The notes under the pieces: model-generated | Seen by the model: only the letters and a program-made list of their open reading frames with translations | Told to the model about the DNA's origin: nothing | Database searches by the model: none | Program-made: the position numbers and the translations under genes | In this document: positions 14,623-18,060 of the stretch, piece by piece | How positions within the stretch are numbered: the first letter of the stretch is position 1 | Layout of the letters: each line of letters begins with the position of its first letter | NCBI GenBank assembly: GCA_045614365.1 | Contig: JAZLCV010000040.1 | Coordinates: forward strand, 1 to 18,060 | Source: SIG480 sp045614365 | GTDB lineage: Bacteria > Bacillota > Clostridia > Oscillospirales > JAAYXM01 | Reading direction: 5' to 3' | Length of the DNA stretch: 18,060 nt

Positions 14623-15770
14623 GCTGTTTTCAATATCCCTGCAAGCTCTTTTCCGAGAAGCTTTACGGAGGCGATGGCTTCCGAGAGCGAATTCGCACTT
14701 GTTCCGACTTCGATGAGCATAGAACCTTTTGTCGCGTGCATGTTAAATCGCTCCTTACGCAGATTTATCGGGCGCATTATGCCGGGATATTTGCTTGCCA
14801 TTGCGTTCTGAACCTTTACGGCAAGCTTTAAATTTTCTGCCCAGTCAGGATGCGGAAGCCCGCTCTCTCCGGTTGACATAACAAGCATCAGCTGGGCAAC
14901 TCTCTGCCCGTTCACCTCGGCGACCGTTCTGTATTTTGTTCCGTCGTTTGCCGTCATCGCATCACGGTGGACATCTATCACAACCTTGATTGAAGGATTT
15001 TTCTTAAGTGCCTGACCGATACTTTCAAGCGTCCGCGTATATGAGCCGTTATAAGACGGGCTGTCGTATATATTTCTGTCGTGGATAACTGATAGCCCCT
15101 CCGCCTTCAAAGCCGCTTCAAGCTCATCTCCGACGCGTATTACGTTGTATTTCTTGTCCGAGGTACGCTCTACATCCGTGAGAGTGTATGTATCCCTGCC
15201 CTGCGGAAGATAGCTTTCACTGCCGTGGGTGTGCACTATGAGCACGTGCGGACCGTTTCCGGTAAGCTTGAACGGAAGCTTTGCCGAGAGTAACCATTTA
15301 AGGTCAATTCCTTTTGTGCTGTCGTTTTTTACCCATATATTCCCGTGATGCACATATCCCTTATCTGAATTTGGATTTATTGTTATATTCTCTATCGGAT
15401 ATGTGTTCTCCTTCTTTTGTCCACCCGGGGTGTACTCCCACACTGTGAGGCTTTCTTTTTCCGGGTCCTGCGCTTTTTCACCCGCGACCGTCTCTATCTC
15501 GGTTTCGGCTTCATCTTCCGATTCTGCATCCGTATACGGCAGCTGCGAGGCAAATGCATGCAAGAGCTTTTTCTCGCTGTCACTCTTTATAAGCTGAGTC
15601 TCTCCTGACATCGCATACCTTACAAAATCTTCATCGGATATCATATTAACAATCTTCTCTTTTATATATTTTTCTGCATTGCTTTCCGACAGAAGGCGTA
15701 TTCCCGCCGCACTGAAAATAAACACTGCCGCAAGCAGCAAAAAACCGCCTTTTTTTCTTTTCTTTCTCAT
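14616..15770 (-). CDS. spoIIP: Stage II sporulation protein P (peptidoglycan hydrolase)
   Basis: SpoIIP is an amidase and endopeptidase acting with SpoIID and SpoIIM; it degrades septal peptidoglycan and drives engulfment of the forespore. From the ATG at 15770 the product is 384 residues. A Lys/Arg-rich start and a membrane helix (about 9-27) are followed by an acidic linker (about 80-108). The catalytic region carries VHTHGSES (178-185; His180, His182), VIDVHRDA (264-271; His268) and GSMLIEVGTSAN (349-360; Glu354). All these match the family's zinc-dependent active site. An ATG at 15782 is also in frame but sits 1 nt after the AGAGG site, so I prefer 15770. It lies downstream of the yabR-like gene, where spoIIE is more usual. 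Copy C of the repeat lies directly in front of it. Confidence 0.95.
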   Translation of the reverse strand: MRKKRKKGGFLLLAAVFIFSAAGIRLLSESNAEKYIKEKIVNMISDEDFVRYAMSGETQLIKSDSEKKLLHAFASQLPYTDAESEDEAETEIETVAGEKAQDPEKESLTVWEYTPGGQKKENTYPIENITINPNSDKGYVHHGNIWVKNDSTKGIDLKWLLSAKLPFKLTGNGPHVLIVHTHGSESYLPQGRDTYTLTDVERTSDKKYNVIRVGDELEAALKAEGLSVIHDRNIYDSPSYNGSYTRTLESIGQALKKNPSIKVVIDVHRDAMTANDGTKYRTVAEVNGQRVAQLMLVMSTGESGLPHPDWAENLKLAVKVQNAMASKYPGIMRPINLRKERFNMHATKGSMLIEVGTSANSLSEAIASVKLLGKELAGILKTAK

Positions 15771-15786
15771 TTTTATGATCATACCT

Positions 15787-15833
15787 CTTCACTATTCTCT
15801 TTTATCTTTTATCTGACTGAATTTATTTCAGAC
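15787..15833 (-). repeat. Dispersed hairpin/heptamer element, copy C (partial)
   Basis: On the minus strand the dyad GACTGAATTTATTTCAGAC (15815-15833) has one A-A mismatch. Four 7-nt units follow: AGATAAA, AGATAAA, AGAGAAT and AGTGAAG (15787-15814). The second dyad seen in copies A and B is missing. Instead the array runs straight into AGGT and the ATG at 15782, so the last unit contributes GAAGAGG, the only ribosome-binding-like sequence for spoIIP. Confidence 0.72.
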
Positions 15834-15880
15834 TTAAGTATCTTCTTTTCCTTCGACACTTAATTATATTAGAAAAGCCA

Positions 15881-15931
15881 CGGAAAAATAACAAAACAAG
15901 CTGTAAAAGTTGTCACTTTTACAGCTTGTTT
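15881..15931 (-). terminator. Intrinsic terminator after the S1 gene
   Basis: A perfect stem of about 17 bp spans 15894-15931, with the loop TGTC. On the minus strand it is followed by a U-rich run (UUGUUAUUUUU). It lies 14 nt after the S1-domain gene stop codon and separates that operon from spoIIP. Confidence 0.9.
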
Positions 15932-15944
15932 GTATCTGCTTGTT

Positions 15945-16352
15945 TTATCTGCGCGGCCGTCTGTTTGCCGCTTTTCTGTCGGAATACTGCTTTATCCCGG
16001 AAATCTTACTGTCGCTGTCCTGCATAAACTGCTTAAGCTTATCCTCAAACGACATTTCTGCCTGTTCGCGTACAGGATTTTCCTTCGTCCGGAAGCTCTG
16101 CGCCGGTCTTTCAGGCCTTGGCTCGGCTTTTCTTATCGACAGACTAATGCGCTTATTTTCGTCAATGCCGATTATTTTCACCTTTACTTCCTGCCCGACC
16201 TGCAGATGCTCGCTTATGTCATTAACATAAGTGTGCGAAATTTCGGAAATATGTACCATCCCGCTCTTTCCCTCTTCAAGCGAGACAAACGCTCCATATT
16301 TCGCAATAGATGTTACCTTCCCGTTGCAAATAGTACCTACTTCGAGTCCCAT
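15945..16352 (-). CDS. yabR: S1 RNA-binding domain protein (YabR-like)
   Basis: The product is 135 residues. One S1 domain (about 4-76) contains GTICNGKVTSIAKYGAFV, GMVHISEI and KVKIIGIDENKRISLSIRKA. An Arg/Pro/Glu-rich segment and a basic tail (NRRPRR) follow. Proteins of this type bind RNA and associate with ribosomes; the cellular role of YabR is not settled. The ATG at 16352 is preceded by AAAGGAGG, but 14 nt away. It follows divIC, as yabR does in Bacillus, and ends in a strong terminator. Confidence 0.9.
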   Translation of the reverse strand: MGLEVGTICNGKVTSIAKYGAFVSLEEGKSGMVHISEISHTYVNDISEHLQVGQEVKVKIIGIDENKRISLSIRKAEPRPERPAQSFRTKENPVREQAEMSFEDKLKQFMQDSDSKISGIKQYSDRKAANRRPRR

Positions 16353-16400
16353 ACTCCGTATTGCGTCCTCCTTTGTATTTTTAGAAAGCTTTCCTTTTTA

Positions 16401-16691
16401 TCAGCTTCCCGAAACATCTACAAAAACGCGCTCATTCGGCGCGGCGTAGCCCTGGTTCTGTGCTTCCTTGGTGACATAGTCATCATCTATCTCTGCGCTG
16501 AGAATCTGCTCAAGCTGTGCTTTTTTCATTGACTCCGTAGCTATAAGCTCATCAAGAGCACTTGTATCACTTTCAAGCCGGTTTATCTTTATCTGATTTG
16601 ATATAAGAATACCGGCAGCATATACCACAAACACAAAAAGGAGCAGCTTAGGAAACAGACCCGCTCTTTTTTTTCTTTTTTTTGCTGCCAT
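16401..16691 (-). CDS. divIC: Septum formation initiator protein DivIC/FtsB family
   Basis: This bitopic division protein links divisome assembly to septal wall synthesis. The product is 96 residues. A very basic cytoplasmic start (AAKKRKKR) is followed by a membrane helix at about 14-31 and a heptad-like coiled coil (IKINRLESDTSALDELIATESMKKAQLEQIL). A C-terminal region follows with DDYVTKEAQNQGYAAPNERVFVDV, typical of the family. The ATG at 16691 has GGAAGG 9 nt upstream. A GTG one codon earlier is less likely. The first 44 nt overlap the 3' end of yabQ, in another frame, through two runs of eight A. Confidence 0.93.
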   Translation of the reverse strand: MAAKKRKKRAGLFPKLLLFVFVVYAAGILISNQIKINRLESDTSALDELIATESMKKAQLEQILSAEIDDDYVTKEAQNQGYAAPNERVFVDVSGS

Positions 16692-17151
16692 CACAAACCG
16701 CCTTCCTTTTTTTCATCCTTCTTATTTTAACTCTTTCGCGCAATCGCACTTCTGCCTTGTGCTCGGTTTTCTTCGCGCCTCTCCATATACATCCGAGAAG
16801 CAAATATACGGGTTTTGTTATAAGATGAAGAACCTTCTTCATCGCCGCTATAACGCAAACAAGTACCTTATATACAATTTCGCTAAGCGCCGCCATATAG
16901 ACGAATCCGCCACAGAAAGCACCTGCAAGCACATACCAGCGCATTTTGCCGCCGGAGACCGTCATAACAAACCCCAAAAGGGATATGACCGCAACTAACC
17001 AGAATAATGCATCAAATATCGCTGTTATCCACCGTTTTTTGGGCATATACGTGCGAACGGTACGTATAACGTCAAACAACACGCCTAAATAAAGCCCTAA
17101 AAGTGCAGAAAACAGAAACTCTATCGTTTGCGCAGAAACTGAATTAATCAC
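16648..17151 (-). CDS. yabQ: Spore cortex biosynthesis protein YabQ
   Basis: YabQ is a mother-cell membrane protein needed for cortex formation in Bacillus. The product is 167 residues. Hydrophobic helices occupy about 9-28, 43-65 and 73-100, with LFSALLGLYLGVLFDVIRTVR at the start, typical of the family. A strongly basic C-terminal tail ends SKKKKKKSGSVS. The start is GTG at 17151, 6 nt after the yabP stop, with a weak AGG further upstream. The tail overlaps divIC by 44 nt. Confidence 0.92.
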   Translation of the reverse strand: MINSVSAQTIEFLFSALLGLYLGVLFDVIRTVRTYMPKKRWITAIFDALFWLVAVISLLGFVMTVSGGKMRWYVLAGAFCGGFVYMAALSEIVYKVLVCVIAAMKKVLHLITKPVYLLLGCIWRGAKKTEHKAEVRLRERVKIRRMKKRKAVCDGSKKKKKKSGSVS

Positions 17152-17157
17152 AGTTCT

Positions 17158-17442
17158 TTACCTGAACAGGCGCGACCAGAAGCCACCACCGACCTCAGCC
17201 TCACTGTACTCAATACCGTCAATGCTTCCCTCTAGCGCAAGCTCTCCCGTTTCAAGGCTTAAGCGTTCTATATGCAACCCTGTTCCCTTTACGGTAAGTA
17301 GTCCGCGATTTGTATAGAGCACAACGGAATTTTCGTCGAAATTTTCAACATCCGAAACTCCCGAAACGCTCATCCTCGATCTGTTTTCAATAATGATGTT
17401 CTGCGGAACATCGCGTGAAATGTTTTTATCGTCAAACTGCAT
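17158..17442 (-). CDS. yabP: Sporulation protein YabP
   Basis: YabP is a small spore-coat-associated protein of the YabP/YqfC family, 94 residues here (family about 100). The conserved opening NIIIENRSRMSVSGVSDVENFDENSVVLYTNRG is in place, followed by LTVKGTGLHIERLSLETGELALEG and a short C-terminal tail. The ATG at 17442 has GGAGG 7 nt upstream. The frame stays open for 15 codons before it, but without a better site. A 7-bp inverted repeat (17455-17473) lies just in front, and 68 nt separate it from the S4 gene. I see a weak sigma-E-like pattern there but do not call it. YabP is expressed by the mother cell in Bacillus. Confidence 0.93.
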   Translation of the reverse strand: MQFDDKNISRDVPQNIIIENRSRMSVSGVSDVENFDENSVVLYTNRGLLTVKGTGLHIERLSLETGELALEGSIDGIEYSEAEVGGGFWSRLFR

Positions 17443-17510
17443 ATGCGCACCTCCATACTTTTCAGTAAAGTATATTAGCCGCTGCACAGTTTTATTCTCA
17501 AAATCAAAAA

Positions 17511-17753
17511 TCAGCGCACTTCCTCATACATGGTGTGCGCTTCATCCTTGTTCATATGCTCGGATACGGCAAGAACACGGATTTTAAGTGTACGTGTACC
17601 AAAAGAAATCTCAATAACATCAGAAACCTTAACGTCGTAAGATGCTTTGACCGGTTTTCCGTTTACCGAGACTCTGCCGTTGTCGCATGCTTCGTTTGCA
17701 ACTGTTCTTCTTTTTATAAGACGTGAAACCTTGAGATATTTATCAATTCTCAT
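17511..17753 (-). CDS. rqcP: RNA-binding S4 domain protein, RqcP/YabO-like
   Basis: The product is 80 residues, essentially one S4 domain: MRIDKYLKVSRLIKRRTVAN, NGRVSVNGKPVKASYDVKVSD and a final strand region IEISFGTRTLKIRVLAV. RqcP (formerly YabO) binds stalled large ribosomal subunits and aids C-terminal alanine tailing by RqcH; HslR-type heat-shock proteins are similar. The position before yabP-yabQ-divIC matches Bacillus yabO, which favours RqcP. It starts 82 nt after the HU gene, with the HU terminator hairpin between. Confidence 0.92.
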   Translation of the reverse strand: MRIDKYLKVSRLIKRRTVANEACDNGRVSVNGKPVKASYDVKVSDVIEISFGTRTLKIRVLAVSEHMNKDEAHTMYEEVR

Positions 17754-17787
17754 ACTGTAATTTTTTCAACCTTTATAATTAATGCCA

Positions 17788-17814
17788 AACCGGGGCAGGA
17801 GCTTTCCTGCCCCG
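17788..17814 (-). terminator. Hairpin terminator after the HU gene
   Basis: A perfect 10-bp GC-rich stem (17791-17800 with 17805-17814) has a 4-nt loop and is followed on the minus strand by GUUUGG. The U tract is short, so termination is probably partial and some readthrough into the S4 gene is likely. I see no good promoter for that gene in the gap. Confidence 0.65.
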
Positions 17815-17835
17815 ATAAAGTCGCCGAAGTGTTTC

Positions 17836-18060
17836 TTACTTCGAAACAGCGTCCTTAAGAGCCTTGCCGGCCTTAAATACCGGGCTCTTGGAAGCCGGAA
17901 TGGTAATGGTCTCTTTTGTGCGCGGATTGCGGCCCTGACGAGCTGCACGAGTCTTGACCTCAAATGCACCGAAACCTACGAGCTGTACCTTATCGCCAGC
18001 TACGAGTGCTGCTGTGATGGAATCAACTGTAGCGTTGATAACCTTCTCTGCGTCCTTCTT
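17836..18060 (-). CDS. HU family DNA-binding protein (5' end beyond window)
   Basis: The C-terminal 74 residues of a histone-like HU protein, which bends and compacts DNA as a dimer. The visible part begins KKDAEKVINATVDSITAAL. The beta-arm follows with GDKVQLVGFGAFEVKTRAARQGRNPRTKETITIP, including the RQGRNPRT stretch with the intercalating proline, and the end is SKSPVFKAGKALKDAV. About 17 N-terminal residues lie outside the window. The next genes downstream are the S4, yabP and yabQ block. Confidence 0.95.
   Translation of the reverse strand, partial: KKDAEKVINATVDSITAALVAGDKVQLVGFGAFEVKTRAARQGRNPRTKETITIPASKSPVFKAGKALKDAVSK

Overview
This window is a piece of chromosome from an endospore-forming Firmicute, most likely a Clostridia member (Oscillospiraceae-like). 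The evidence is a complete spoIIIAA-AH operon, spoIIP, the yabP-yabQ-divIC block, strong AGGAGG-type ribosome binding sites and sigma-A promoters with near-consensus -35/-10 boxes. Base composition is balanced and similar throughout. I see no rRNA, tRNA, CRISPR array, transposase or phage gene. The organism is inferred from gene content only.

Layout, left to right. (1) 1-1631, minus: a P-type cation ATPase cut off by the window edge. Its roughly 330-base leader holds a consensus promoter, a leader RNA resembling the yybP-ykoY manganese riboswitch, an intrinsic terminator and copy A of a dispersed hairpin/heptamer repeat. (2) 1968-7217, minus: spoIIIAA-AB-AC-AD-AE-AF-AG-AH followed by an Asp23-family gene, with a candidate sigma-E promoter before spoIIIAA. 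Repeat copy B sits between spoIIIAD and spoIIIAE. (3) 7381-10214, plus: a phosphohexomutase with its own promoter and terminator, then a secreted protein joining a stalk-like domain to a polysaccharide-deacetylase fold that has lost its metal ligands. (4) 10311-12262, minus: a stand-alone E2-type acyltransferase lacking the usual catalytic His, and a DEDDh exonuclease with a zinc-ribbon-like tail. (5) 12409-14531, plus: a SAM methyltransferase and mnmE in one transcript, divergent from the exonuclease. (6) 14616-18060, minus: spoIIP, a YabR-like S1 protein, divIC, yabQ, yabP, an RqcP/YabO-like S4 protein and the 3' part of an HU gene. Read in the direction of transcription this is HU, S4, yabP, yabQ, divIC, S1, spoIIP.

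How the parts work together. Much of the window serves the forespore-engulfment stage of sporulation. SpoIIIAA-AH builds the mother-cell half of the feeding-tube complex, SpoIIP is a peptidoglycan hydrolase of the engulfment machinery, and YabP/YabQ are coat and cortex proteins. The rest is housekeeping: MnmE tRNA modification, the S4 and S1 RNA-binding proteins, HU, sugar phosphate metabolism and metal export.

The least explained item is the repeat. Three intergenic copies lie in the same orientation relative to transcription, each in the 5' region of a minus-strand gene. Each consists of an 18-19 nt hairpin followed by a tandem array of 7-nt purine-rich units, and copies A and B end in a second 19-nt hairpin. 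The array differs between A and B by exactly one unit, and the first hairpin shows a compensatory base-pair change.
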